Below are positions 44,496 to 53,917 of a DNA stretch of 64,000 nt, one piece after another. Numbering within the stretch: the stretch's first letter is position 1; every line of letters begins with the position of its first letter. Under the pieces are notes generated by a model that saw only the letters and a list, made by a program, of their open reading frames with translations, ran no database searches and was not told the DNA's origin. This stretch comes from Cyanobacteria bacterium FACHB-63 (GTDB taxonomy: Bacteria > Cyanobacteriota > Cyanobacteriia > Leptolyngbyales > Leptolyngbyaceae), in the NCBI GenBank assembly GCA_014695255.1, contig JACJNX010000061.1, positions 496,001-560,000 of the forward strand, written 5' to 3'. The translations under genes and the position numbers were made by a program.

Positions 44496-45140
44496 ATGAA
44501 TCATCCACCCGCACCTTGGATACTTAAAGGTCACGGTTTTCTCACGCTGCATTTGGTTGACTTTAACGTTGCAGCAAAAGTTATTCCTAAAAATCTCGAA
44601 ATTGTTCAAGTCTTGCCTGGAAAAACGATTGGTGGCTTAGTGCTTGGTAAATACGAAACGGGTTCAACGTTAACCTATGGAGAATTGATCGCCGTTGCAG
44701 GTTTAGTTCGTTACGGTGGCAAGATTGGCAGTTGGATCTCTCATATTTATGTTGATGATCAAAGCTCGATCGCAGGGGGCCGAAATATTTGGGGTTTACC
44801 AAAAGAAGAAGCGCAATTTCTTTGGCAACTTGGCGGGGGCGCAATTGTTAAACAAGGGAATCAAACGCTCTGCAATCTGACTCAAGCTTGGCAATTCAAC
44901 CTGCCGCGACTGAATGGACAGTTTGACACTTATACCGAGCTGGCAGAGGAATTAATGCAGTTTGAAAGTTCAGCCGCCGGCAATCTTTCGGTCATCAATT
45001 CTCGGCTTGAGGTTCCGTATTCTAGCCCCTTTGCCAACATCATTGATTCTCAGCCCTGGATGGCCCTCAAAGCCGAATCGCTTGAGATTACGATCGCGGC
45101 TCCAGTTTCCGTGGGTGCAAAGGTTCCCATGCCTGTATAA
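44496..45140 (+). CDS. Acetoacetate decarboxylase family protein
   Basis: A 214-residue ADC-fold protein. The GGRNIWGLPKEEAQF segment carries the lysine expected to form the Schiff base. ADC-like proteins include enzymes other than acetoacetate decarboxylase, so the substrate is open. Single gene with a bidirectional terminator downstream. Confidence 0.85.
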   Translation: MNHPPAPWILKGHGFLTLHLVDFNVAAKVIPKNLEIVQVLPGKTIGGLVLGKYETGSTLTYGELIAVAGLVRYGGKIGSWISHIYVDDQSSIAGGRNIWGLPKEEAQFLWQLGGGAIVKQGNQTLCNLTQAWQFNLPRLNGQFDTYTELAEELMQFESSAAGNLSVINSRLEVPYSSPFANIIDSQPWMALKAESLEITIAAPVSVGAKVPMPV

Positions 45141-45150
45141 ATTCGAGACG

Positions 45151-45182
45151 AAAAAGGGCTTGATTCTCTCAAGCCCTTCTTG
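45151..45182. terminator. Bidirectional terminator between ADC-family gene and Ycf66
   Basis: AAGGGCTTGA (45154-45163) and TCAAGCCCTT (45169-45178) form a 10-pair stem, with TTTTTC on the left-reading strand and CTTGT on the right. Confidence 0.85.
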
Positions 45183-45189
45183 TAATGAC

Positions 45190-46023
45190 TTATTCAGCTT
45201 CAGGTGGATCGGCAGGAAGATTCTTTTCTTCGGCATCGACAAGAGCCGCTTCAACCTGCTCCGGAGTCGGCGGATGTGGCGGAACTGCTTGCGGGTGACT
45301 CGCTGCATATGCGATCTCTTCTTCCACCACTGCATCAGCCGTCGAAGTCGATTCTGACACGCCATCTTGATCAACCGGAACAGATTTTGATTCTACCGCT
45401 TGCTCAGATTTCACGATGTCTTCTTCAAAGTTGAAGGCTTCATCATCGGTCTCGGTTGCGTCTGCGCGAAAGTCTTTACGCACATAAGTGGTTGTATTCT
45501 TTTCGGGCTTTTTGAACAGTCCCCCGATCGCATTGCCTACTGCACCGATCGTTCCCATCACATCTGGCTTAGACGCTTCGGGGGTAGGATTGCCAAAATC
45601 TTCCCGCTTTAACGGCTGATACGGTTCAGCTGGCGTTTCCGGCGTTTTGTTCAGCACCGATTGAACGCGCTCCCGTACTGTCGTAACCGCTCGTTTGCCT
45701 TGCTCCAAGACTTTTGAAGTGTTTTCCGAGTTGACGACCTCGTTTAATTTCGATTGCAGTTCAGCCGTTGAAGGTGTGTAACCCAGTCGAGCGGTCAGGG
45801 CTTGATAGCCGAACCAACCAATCAACGACACGCTCGCGATTTGTCCCAACAGAACCGCGCCTGTAATGCGATCGGCGCAAATCCAAAGCACTAACGCATA
45901 AAACAATCCCACACCTGCAAGTGTGAGATCACCTTTGCGATAAATGTTTGGGTAAAAGAAGGCGGACATATACAGCCCGAAACTACCCAACGCGACGACT
46001 AGCGCTAAAAGATATGTCAGCAT
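45190..46023 (-). CDS. Ycf66-family membrane protein
   Basis: A 277-residue protein: three membrane helices in the first ~90 residues (LLALVVALGSFGLYMSAFFY, YALVLWICADRIT) followed by a long acidic, Pro/Glu-rich cytoplasmic tail. Ycf66 is conserved in cyanobacteria and some plastids; its function is unknown. GAGG lies 8 bases before the ATG. Confidence 0.9.
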   Translation of the reverse strand: MLTYLLALVVALGSFGLYMSAFFYPNIYRKGDLTLAGVGLFYALVLWICADRITGAVLLGQIASVSLIGWFGYQALTARLGYTPSTAELQSKLNEVVNSENTSKVLEQGKRAVTTVRERVQSVLNKTPETPAEPYQPLKREDFGNPTPEASKPDVMGTIGAVGNAIGGLFKKPEKNTTTYVRKDFRADATETDDEAFNFEEDIVKSEQAVESKSVPVDQDGVSESTSTADAVVEEEIAYAASHPQAVPPHPPTPEQVEAALVDAEEKNLPADPPEAE

Positions 46024-46105
46024 GTTGCTGCCCTCAACTCGGAAAAACTACTCTCAATGTACTGCGAAGCGTCGATCTGCGAAGGTAGGGTTTACAGAAC
46101 AGTAC

Positions 46106-47032
46106 CTAACCCAAAATTTGATCATCAAGCGAAAAGTCAATTTCGGCTTTATCGCGCCCCGTCTTTAGGTAGTCGTTCTGATACGAGTCTTTCAGCCCAG
46201 AAATCAGGTCAAATTCGGGCTGCCAATCGAGTTCGGTTATTGCCTTGTGAACGTCTGCAAAAAAGTGTTGTGTCCGCATCGGAAACGCTTTCTTTTTGCC
46301 AAAATCGAATTGCTTCGGATCGTAATGCACGATTTTGAGAGCGCCTGGATCTTTGCCTGCTGCTTCTGCACAGGCGCGTGCTAAACCGTCAAAGGTGACA
46401 GCTCGATCGCCAGACACATTATAAATTTGCCTGATCGCACTCTGATTGCCCAACACTTTCGCCATTGCTGCCGCCAAATCTTTGACGTGCCCAAACTGAG
46501 TAAAGTGCTGTCCGTGTCCGGGAATGGGGACGGGACGATCGCGAACGATGCGATCGAAAAACCACGCTTCTAAATCGTTGTAGTTCTGTGCCCCATAAAT
46601 GTAGGTCGGACGAATTGAGGTAAACGGAATTCCCGCTTCGGCTAAATAAGATTCCGTATCATGCTTGCCTTTGTGCCGACTGTTCGGGTCAACCGCATCG
46701 CCTTCGACGTGAGGCATTTGATCCGACTTGAGATAAACTCCCGCAGAACTCATATAAACAAAATGCTGAATTCGACCTTTGAACAGTTCAGATAGGGGTT
46801 GAGTATCGCTAAGTTCGCGCCCATTGTTGTCGAAAATCGCGTCAAAATCGAGATCAGCTAACTGCTTCAAGTCGGTGGCATTGGTACGATCACCCTTGAT
46901 TTGTTTCACGCCTTCTGCTGGAGCAGGTTTATTGCCTCGGTTGAATAATGTAACCTCATGCCCTTGAGACACCAAAAGCTGAGTGAGATAGACTCCGATA
47001 AACCGAGTCCCGCCCATAATCAGAATTCGCAT
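46106..47032 (-). CDS. Atypical SDR/epimerase, CSP41-like
   Basis: A 308-residue Rossmann-fold protein: MGGTRFIGVYLTQLL (NAD(P)-binding) with SSAGVYLKSDQ in place of a classical YxxxK. It resembles the chloroplast stem-loop binding protein CSP41 group, which associates with ribosomes and RNA in plastids. Whether it acts on sugars or RNA is not decided by sequence. Confidence 0.85.
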   Translation of the reverse strand: MRILIMGGTRFIGVYLTQLLVSQGHEVTLFNRGNKPAPAEGVKQIKGDRTNATDLKQLADLDFDAIFDNNGRELSDTQPLSELFKGRIQHFVYMSSAGVYLKSDQMPHVEGDAVDPNSRHKGKHDTESYLAEAGIPFTSIRPTYIYGAQNYNDLEAWFFDRIVRDRPVPIPGHGQHFTQFGHVKDLAAAMAKVLGNQSAIRQIYNVSGDRAVTFDGLARACAEAAGKDPGALKIVHYDPKQFDFGKKKAFPMRTQHFFADVHKAITELDWQPEFDLISGLKDSYQNDYLKTGRDKAEIDFSLDDQILG

Positions 47033-47106
47033 AACGATCGCTTCATACGCAACAATTTTTTATCTTAAGACGATTACGTTCACAGAATTCCTTAGTTTTT
47101 GTGGCT

Positions 47107-47829
47107 TTAGAGGTGTTCGGGATCAATACCGAGTTCTCGGAGTTTTGCGGCTAAGCGATCGGCTCTTTGTGCTTCCTGTTCGGCTCGGAGTTCTGCTGCC
47201 CGTCGAGCGGATTCAGTTTCTTCAAGACCAAGCAGTTGAACGCCAGAACTCGCCTCAAAGAATTTCAAATCCTGATTTTTTAGACATAAATTAATGCCTA
47301 ATACTTCGCTTCGCAATGAGAAATCATTCGGCTGATCGAGTGGAATTTGAGGAATTGGGAAATAGTTTCCTTCAATCAGACGAAAGCCTTTAAGTCGAGG
47401 TTTAAGATAGTCGCCTGTGGGATCGTATTGAAAATATTCCTCGACACCCCAAAAAGCGTAGAGTCCTTTCTTTGAGCCTTGGTCTTCGTTGACAGTGGAT
47501 TTTGAAGTGATTTCTAGAACGAAATTCGGATATTTTTCGCCTTCTTCCCACACTTTGTACGATCGACGTTTGCGCTTTTCCTGATTTTTAATTACAAAGA
47601 CATCTGGCGAAATGCAAGCTTTTGAATTGCCTTCTTCATAATAGATCAAAATGTTTCCAGACACATACACGTTGGGCTGATTCTGAAAGTAGAGATCCAA
47701 CACGCTCACTGAGTAAATCAGATATTGGCGCTGAAAATCAGTTTCTGCCATCGGTCTACCATCAGAGTCTGGGTATTCAATTTCTGCGAGCAGTTTTGCT
47801 AGTTCGTAGGCATCTTGAGTGGTTGCCAT
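47107..47829 (-). CDS. Uma2-family (DUF820) restriction-like nuclease, long form
   Basis: A 240-residue protein with the core ISPDVFVIK and FVLEITSKST, as in the copy at 34189, plus a C-terminal Ala/Arg/Glu-rich helix (ESARRAAELRAEQEAQRADRL) likely to form a coiled coil. Role unknown. It is 53 bases upstream of nothing else; mnmE lies behind it on the same strand. Confidence 0.87.
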   Translation of the reverse strand: MATTQDAYELAKLLAEIEYPDSDGRPMAETDFQRQYLIYSVSVLDLYFQNQPNVYVSGNILIYYEEGNSKACISPDVFVIKNQEKRKRRSYKVWEEGEKYPNFVLEITSKSTVNEDQGSKKGLYAFWGVEEYFQYDPTGDYLKPRLKGFRLIEGNYFPIPQIPLDQPNDFSLRSEVLGINLCLKNQDLKFFEASSGVQLLGLEETESARRAAELRAEQEAQRADRLAAKLRELGIDPEHL

Positions 47830-47882
47830 TGCTCTACCTCGCGTTCATCTAAATTGAATTTATCACAACTAGGATAATTGTT

Positions 47883-49241
47883 CTACTTGCCGATGCAAAA
47901 GCGGCTGAAGATGCGATCAAGTACCGATTCCGTGACATCTTCGCCCAGAATTTCACCTAAAGCCTGAATTGCACTCCGTAGATCGATCGTCCAAAAATCT
48001 AGCGGCAACTGATTCGCGATCGTTGTTTGCACTTGTTCTAAGGCAATCTTCGCTTTCGTTAATGCAGCCGCTTGACGTTGATTAATCGCTAAATCTAAGT
48101 TTGCGGCTTGAATTTTGCCGGTTTGAACTGTGTTTAGAATCGCCGTTTCTAGAGCATCAATTCCTTGATTCAAGGATGCCGCAGTTTTAACAATCTGAAG
48201 TGCAGAAGGAAGATCACCGTTCACTTCAGCCAGATCAACTTTGTTAATAATTAGAATTAGGGGACGATCGCTTACTTGTTCGTAAATTTCGCGATCGCTC
48301 TCGGTAAATCCCGTTTGAGCATCGATCGTAAATAATACTAAATCCGCAGATTGCGCGGCTAAGCGCGATCGTTCGACTCCGATTTTTTCGACTTGATCTT
48401 CGGTTTCGCGAATGCCTGCGGTGTCGAGAACTTGAATTGGAATTCCACCCACGACAAGCTGAGATTCAACCACATCGCGAGTGGTGCCAGGAAGATCAGT
48501 CACAATCGCACGATCGCTGCGACTCCAAGCATTCAACAAACTGGATTTACCAACATTGGGACGACCGACGATCGCAACTTTTAATCCGGTTCTAAGCAGT
48601 TCACCGCGATCGGCAGTCGCTAAAATGCGCGTCACTTCAGCGAGAACATGACGAAATTGCGCTTGAATCTCGGCTTCATCGAGTGGCGGCAAGTCGTCTT
48701 CAAAATCAATCCGGGCTTCGACTTCTGCCAGGATATCGAGACAGGTTGCACGGAGTTGGCGGATCGGGTGGGCGAGCTTGCCTTGTAAGCCGGAGAGCGC
48801 AGTTTGGGCGGCTTGGGGCGATCGCGCTCCAACCAAATCCGAAATGCTTTCGGCTTGCGTCAAATCCAACCGTCCATTCAGAAAAGCCCTGAGTGTAAAT
48901 TCTCCAGGTTGCGCCAATCTTGCGCCTTGTTCGATGCAAAGTTGTAACACTTGTTGAACTGCAATAATGCCGCCATGACAGTGAAATTCGATCACATCTT
49001 CGCGGGTGTACGATCGTGGAGCTAACATCAAAAGCAACAGGGCTTCATCGACCATTTGCTGAGTTTCAGGATGACGAATGAAACCGTATAAAATGCGATG
49101 ACTTTCCCAAGTTTGGCGACCAGGAGAATGAAAGATTTTTTGAGCGATCGCAACTGATTCGGAGCCGGATAATCGAACGATGCCGACGCTTCCTTGTTCG
49201 GGGACAATAGCTGTTGCGATCGCCGCGATCGTGTCGTTCAT
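47883..49241 (-). CDS. mnmE: tRNA uridine-5-carboxymethylaminomethyl modification GTPase MnmE
   Basis: With MnmG it modifies the wobble uridine of several tRNAs. The product is 452 residues: an N-terminal formyl-THF-binding domain, a G domain with [17 protein letters not shown] and NKVD, and the C-terminal CIGK motif with the essential cysteine. The ATG at 49241 overlaps the upstream GNAT stop by 4 bases (ATGA) and has GGAG 6 bases before it. Confidence 0.96.
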   Translation of the reverse strand: MNDTIAAIATAIVPEQGSVGIVRLSGSESVAIAQKIFHSPGRQTWESHRILYGFIRHPETQQMVDEALLLLMLAPRSYTREDVIEFHCHGGIIAVQQVLQLCIEQGARLAQPGEFTLRAFLNGRLDLTQAESISDLVGARSPQAAQTALSGLQGKLAHPIRQLRATCLDILAEVEARIDFEDDLPPLDEAEIQAQFRHVLAEVTRILATADRGELLRTGLKVAIVGRPNVGKSSLLNAWSRSDRAIVTDLPGTTRDVVESQLVVGGIPIQVLDTAGIRETEDQVEKIGVERSRLAAQSADLVLFTIDAQTGFTESDREIYEQVSDRPLILIINKVDLAEVNGDLPSALQIVKTAASLNQGIDALETAILNTVQTGKIQAANLDLAINQRQAAALTKAKIALEQVQTTIANQLPLDFWTIDLRSAIQALGEILGEDVTESVLDRIFSRFCIGK

Positions 49242-49804
49242 GACGGTCTCCAATTTTCGTTAATTAGACTCGATCGAATGTGATCTTCCCACTTGCCATT
49301 AATCAGCAGGTAGTCTCTAGCATAGCCTTCGATCACAAATCCTAGTTTTTTCAAAACATTGGCGCTGCGGCGATTGTGCGGCATATAATTTGCGCTAATT
49401 CGATGCAGATTTAGGTCATTAAAGACATATTGAATTGCAGCTTGTAGTGCTTCATTCATATAGCCATTTCCTTGCTCTTTTTCTGCAAGGCTATAGCCTA
49501 AACTGCAAGAATATAAAATTCCTTGGCTCATATTGGTAAAATTTACTGCGCCAATCACAGTTCGCGGATCATCTTTCTTAAATAGAAATAATCGCAGCGA
49601 TCGGTCATAGCCAAATTCGATCAAGCTTTTCTCAATCTGTTGTGACCAAAACTCACGACTGTAAAAATTCGTCGGACGCAATGGCTCAAACGGTTCGAGA
49701 AAGGCTCGATTCTCGGTATAGTATCTTACGATCGCGGCTATATCATTTTGCTGAAGCAATCGAACAATTAACCGTGAAGTTAATAGAACAGGAGTTTGCA
49801 GCAT
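49238..49804 (-). CDS. GNAT-family N-acetyltransferase (RimJ/RimL type)
   Basis: A 188-residue acetyltransferase with the acetyl-CoA-binding signature [17 protein letters not shown] and an [13 protein letters not shown] end. RimJ/RimL-like enzymes acetylate the N-terminal residue of ribosomal proteins, but many have small-molecule substrates. It lies between selO (4-base gap) and mnmE (4-base overlap), a coupled operon. Confidence 0.9.
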   Translation of the reverse strand: MLQTPVLLTSRLIVRLLQQNDIAAIVRYYTENRAFLEPFEPLRPTNFYSREFWSQQIEKSLIEFGYDRSLRLFLFKKDDPRTVIGAVNFTNMSQGILYSCSLGYSLAEKEQGNGYMNEALQAAIQYVFNDLNLHRISANYMPHNRRSANVLKKLGFVIEGYARDYLLINGKWEDHIRSSLINENWRPS

Positions 49805-49808
49805 TGCT

Positions 49809-51239
49809 TTACTTACGAATTCGAGTTAGTAAATCATAGAAGGGTTGCCAGTTGTCCTCATCGGCGATCGGATTCCAAACGTCTTCGATTTCTGGACGAA
49901 CTAACCCGACTTCAGAGTTATATTCGTTCAGCCTTGTAGGAATCTGATCAATCTCAAAGCGACTTAACGTTTGCAGAGCCTGATAGTAACTTTGTCGCCA
50001 GTTCTCAAACACTTGCGCTAATTCCGTGTTTGATGTTTCATGTTGGGAGAAAATATTGTTCGCGCTCTCGCTCCAACTTGGATCGAACTGTTTGGTAATC
50101 TGCCAAAAGAAGTCATGATAATCGATTTGGGCAGATTGAAGAAATTGAACAGTTCGGTAGACTAAATCTGACGCGATCGGATCTTCTAACTGATCAAATC
50201 CCAATCGGTAAAGCATTCTTTGTCGATATGCTTTTTCGTAATGTGATGCGAATTGAGATAAGCCAGATTTAAGATCATCCTCAGAAATTACTCGCTTCAA
50301 AGGAATCTGTAACATCTCTAAATTCCAGTGGCAAATCTCCGGCTGATTTGCATAAGCATACCGACCGTAATAATCAAAATAAGCGGCAGTAAAACTGGGT
50401 TGATAAGTCGGAATGAACGCATACGGGCCGTAATCAAAGCTTTCGCCCGTAATCGACATATTATCGGTATTTAACACAGCATGACAGAAGCCTGCTGCCA
50501 TCCACTGCGCGACTAATTGAGCAACTTTGGCGACTAATTCTGCATAAAACAACGCATAACGATCGCGCTCACTTATCAAATGCGGATAGTAAGTTTCAAT
50601 TACATGATCCAACAAAATTGCAATTAAATCTTTGCGGTTAATGGCCTCTAATCGCTCAAATGTACCAAAGCGAATATGCGATCGGTTAAACCGAATCATC
50701 ACAGACGATCGTGTGGGAGACGGTTCATCGCCGCGCCACAGTCCCTCCCCAGTTTCAATCAAACTGAGACAACGTGAAGTTCTCACCTTCAATCGGTGCA
50801 GCATCTCTGCCGCTAACACCTCTCGAACGCCACCTTTGAGCGTCAATCGACCATCGCCGCCCCGTGAATAAGGCGTTCTTCCTGATCCTTTTGTGCCGAA
50901 GTCGTACAGTTCCCCGTCCTTTGCGCGGACTTGCCCATATAGAAAACCACGTCCATCCCCCAAGGCTGGGTTGTAGGTTCCGAATTGATAACCGTGATAC
51001 CGCATCGCCAAAAACGGCTCTCGTCCCTGGAACTTGCCAAACGCTTCGATAAAATGCTCGTCGGTCACATTCTCTAGACCCAACTGCGCCAGAATGTCAT
51101 CGTTGCGAAATCGAAGAATGTGTTGGGGAAACTGAGCAGCAGAAACACGATCGGAGAACTCGTCTCCTAAGCGCTCAAATGCAGGTTCATAATTCAGAGT
51201 CAGGAATGGATTCGTTGGAGGGGTGAAAATTTCAGTCAT
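49809..51239 (-). CDS. selO: SelO-type protein adenylyltransferase (UPF0061)
   Basis: A 476-residue pseudokinase-fold enzyme that transfers AMP to protein hydroxyl groups. The glycine-rich region [20 protein letters not shown] and the [14 protein letters not shown] and DYGPYAF motifs are conserved. No terminal selenocysteine or cysteine is visible, as in many bacterial members. First gene of selO-GNAT-mnmE. Confidence 0.93.
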   Translation of the reverse strand: MTEIFTPPTNPFLTLNYEPAFERLGDEFSDRVSAAQFPQHILRFRNDDILAQLGLENVTDEHFIEAFGKFQGREPFLAMRYHGYQFGTYNPALGDGRGFLYGQVRAKDGELYDFGTKGSGRTPYSRGGDGRLTLKGGVREVLAAEMLHRLKVRTSRCLSLIETGEGLWRGDEPSPTRSSVMIRFNRSHIRFGTFERLEAINRKDLIAILLDHVIETYYPHLISERDRYALFYAELVAKVAQLVAQWMAAGFCHAVLNTDNMSITGESFDYGPYAFIPTYQPSFTAAYFDYYGRYAYANQPEICHWNLEMLQIPLKRVISEDDLKSGLSQFASHYEKAYRQRMLYRLGFDQLEDPIASDLVYRTVQFLQSAQIDYHDFFWQITKQFDPSWSESANNIFSQHETSNTELAQVFENWRQSYYQALQTLSRFEIDQIPTRLNEYNSEVGLVRPEIEDVWNPIADEDNWQPFYDLLTRIRK

Positions 51240-51417
51240 CGTCTTGATGGGTGTTCTCTCCTCATCCTAGCGAGGTCAGCGAAATCGAGCTAGCGCGGTG
51301 CACAGATTCGCTCGATCGACTAATCATGACGATAATTGTGGTACGCGATACAGAAGTTCGCTAGTTCACCAGATAGGTTGCAGGAGTTCACGCTTCTATC
51401 TCTAGAGAGAAATCGCG

Positions 51418-52446
51418 ATGCTATTCACTGAGGCGCTTCCTCGCAATTGCACCTTCACTGAAACCGATTGGAACGTACTGGCTCAATTCTGGTATCCAGT
51501 TGCATTTTCCCGCGACATTGTTGATCAACCTTATGCAGCCCGGTTGCTCGACGAGCGGCTGGTTTTGTTTCGGCTTTCGGATGGTTCAGTGACGGCAGCT
51601 CGCGATTTGTGCCTGCATCGAGGTGTTCCACTAAGTCTAGGCTGGGTGGAAAATGATCAGCTAATTTGTCGCTATCACGGTGTGCGCTACAACCCAGAAG
51701 GACAATGCGTTTGCATTCCTGCTGAACCAAATGCGGCGATTCCGTCTCGACTGAAACTGAGAACTTATCCAACGATCGAGCGCTACGGCTTAGTCTGGGT
51801 GCGGTTGATCGATAGTGAGGACGTTCATTTTCCTGATTTTGGCGAATGGGATGATCCTGAGTACATTCAAGTCTTACCCGACTTTGTGGACATTGACGCG
51901 GCTTCAGGACGGCAAATCGAAGGCTTTCTGGATGTGAGTCACTTTGCCTTTATCCACACTGATTCGTTTGGAGAACGACAAAATCCCGAAGTTCCCGATT
52001 ATCCTGTCGAAGTTTTGCCGCATGGTTTCCGTGCCGATTATGTCAGTCCGGTGAGTAACTATCCCCACCGCATGAAGCATCTAAATCCACCGGGATTTCT
52101 GTGGCGACGATTGTTTGAAGTGTGGCTTCCGTTTACCGCAAAGCTCTCGGTCACATTCCCAGATGGACAGCTTCATATTCTCAATACGGCTTGTCCAGTC
52201 TCTGCGCGTAAAACCCGATTGTTTGTGCCAATCTGTCGCAACTTTGACAAAGATGCACCGTTGCAAGACACGCTAGATTTTAATCATCAAGTGTTTGCAG
52301 AAGATAAAGCGATCGTCCAAGAACAATATCCTGAAGATTTACCGCTACGCCTCCAGGATGAGGTGCATATTGCAGGCGATAAAAGCTCGATTACTTATCG
52401 AAAAATGCTCGGTGCTTTGGGATTGGGTCGATCGTTTACGGCTTAA
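51418..52446 (+). CDS. Rieske non-heme iron oxygenase (ring-hydroxylating or demethylase type)
   Basis: A 342-residue oxygenase alpha subunit. The Rieske cluster ligands are C65, H67, C84 and H87 (CLHRG and CRYHG). The mononuclear iron site has H175 and H180 in DVSHFAFIHTD. Vanillate demethylase-like and pigment-related enzymes share this layout; no dedicated ferredoxin reductase is adjacent. guaD follows after 77 bases. Confidence 0.88.
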   Translation: MLFTEALPRNCTFTETDWNVLAQFWYPVAFSRDIVDQPYAARLLDERLVLFRLSDGSVTAARDLCLHRGVPLSLGWVENDQLICRYHGVRYNPEGQCVCIPAEPNAAIPSRLKLRTYPTIERYGLVWVRLIDSEDVHFPDFGEWDDPEYIQVLPDFVDIDAASGRQIEGFLDVSHFAFIHTDSFGERQNPEVPDYPVEVLPHGFRADYVSPVSNYPHRMKHLNPPGFLWRRLFEVWLPFTAKLSVTFPDGQLHILNTACPVSARKTRLFVPICRNFDKDAPLQDTLDFNHQVFAEDKAIVQEQYPEDLPLRLQDEVHIAGDKSSITYRKMLGALGLGRSFTA

Positions 52447-52523
52447 TTCAGTCGATGTCGATGCGTTTCATTTCGCATTCCGAAGATTAAGATCAAGCTT
52501 GCAGTATTTCCCCAGATTTTCCA

Positions 52524-53834
52524 ATGGCTGTTAAGGCGTTTCGCAGTGCAATTCTAGACTTTGTTGCTGATCCGTTCTCTGTTTCGGAGTCTGAGAGTGT
52601 GCGATACATTCCAGACGGTTTGCTCGTGATTGAGAATGGGACGGTAAAAGAACTAGGCACGTATGATCAGCTAAAGGAGAAATATGCGGAAGTTGCGATC
52701 GTCTCCTATCCTAACCACTTAATTCTTCCTGGATTCATTGATCTGCACGTTCATTTTCCGCAGACGGAAATGATGGCAGCTTATGGTGAGCAGTTATTGG
52801 AATGGTTGGAAAAGTTTACCTTTCCGGTCGAGCGAAAGTTTCAGGACAAAGCCTATTGCGATCGAATTGCGCCGATTTTTATTGATCAACTTTTACGAAA
52901 TGGAACAACAACAGCATTGGTACTTGCGGCTGTGTTTCCAGAGTCGGTCGAAGCTCTGTTTGAAGAAAGCGATCGCAGAAATATGCGCCTGATTGCAGGC
53001 AAAGTGATGATGGATCGCAATGCTCCAGAGTTCCTGAGAGATACCGCAGAATCGTCTTATTACGAAAGCAAAGCGTTGATCGAGAAGTGGCATAAAAAAG
53101 GTCGGTCGCTCTATGCGGTCACTCCTCGATTTGCACCGACTTCTACACCAGAACAATTGATGTATGCTGGCAAGCTTTTAGAAGAGTTTCCAGACACTTA
53201 TTTACACACCCATCTATCCGAGAATGTGAATGAGGTGGCTTGGGTGCAAGAACTCTTCCCAGACAGTAAAGGATATGTAGATGCTTACGATCGATTTGGA
53301 TTGGTGGGAGAGAGATCGATCTTTGCTCATTGTGTGCAATTAACCGAAGCGGAATTCGATCGACTCGCGGAAGCAAAATCGACGATCGCCTTTTGCCCGA
53401 CCTCTAATACATTCCTTGGTAGTGGATTGTTCGATCTTGAGCGCGCAACCTCTGCCCAAATCAAAGTTGGACTTGCAACTGATGTCGGGGGTGGTACTAG
53501 CTTTTCAATGTTCCAAACTGCGAGCGATGCCTACAAAATCACACAACTGCGACGACAAAAGCTTTCCCCGTTTCAGGCAATGTACCTAGCAACCTTGGGA
53601 GGCGCAAAAGCACTTCATCTAGAAGATAAGCTTGGAAACTTTGAGATTGGCAAAGAAGCAGACTTTATTGTGATTGACCCGCGATCGACTCCAATTATGG
53701 CACTGCGAAATCAAGGAGATACCCCAACCACTTTAGAAGCACTGAGCGATCGATTGTTCAGCTTGATTATCATGGGTGACGATCGTTCTATTCAAGCCAC
53801 TTATCTCTTGGGTGAACTTGCCTATAAAAAATAG
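52524..53834 (+). CDS. guaD: Guanine deaminase
   Basis: Converts guanine to xanthine. The product is 436 residues of the amidohydrolase superfamily: GFIDLHVHFPQTEMMAAYG with H75 and H77, HLSENVNEV, HCVQLTEAE and TDVGGG, the metal-site pieces of the zinc-dependent GuaD group. uraH at 59593 gives a second purine-catabolism step in the window. Confidence 0.94.
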   Translation: MAVKAFRSAILDFVADPFSVSESESVRYIPDGLLVIENGTVKELGTYDQLKEKYAEVAIVSYPNHLILPGFIDLHVHFPQTEMMAAYGEQLLEWLEKFTFPVERKFQDKAYCDRIAPIFIDQLLRNGTTTALVLAAVFPESVEALFEESDRRNMRLIAGKVMMDRNAPEFLRDTAESSYYESKALIEKWHKKGRSLYAVTPRFAPTSTPEQLMYAGKLLEEFPDTYLHTHLSENVNEVAWVQELFPDSKGYVDAYDRFGLVGERSIFAHCVQLTEAEFDRLAEAKSTIAFCPTSNTFLGSGLFDLERATSAQIKVGLATDVGGGTSFSMFQTASDAYKITQLRRQKLSPFQAMYLATLGGAKALHLEDKLGNFEIGKEADFIVIDPRSTPIMALRNQGDTPTTLEALSDRLFSLIIMGDDRSIQATYLLGELAYKK

Positions 53835-53880
53835 TAATCCCTGACTTAAGGGTGAATCCAATCGATCAAAGGTTTGTCTA

Positions 53881-53907
53881 TCGTAAGCCGTAGAGCGGTT
53901 TCTACGA
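53881..53907 (+). promoter_or_regulatory. Leader hairpin before crtO
   Basis: CGTAGA (53889-53894) and TCTACG (53901-53906), extended by TCGTA/TACGA, lie 11 bases before the crtO start codon. It may affect initiation; there is no T run. Confidence 0.3.
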
Positions 53908-53917
53908 ACGATGCGAC

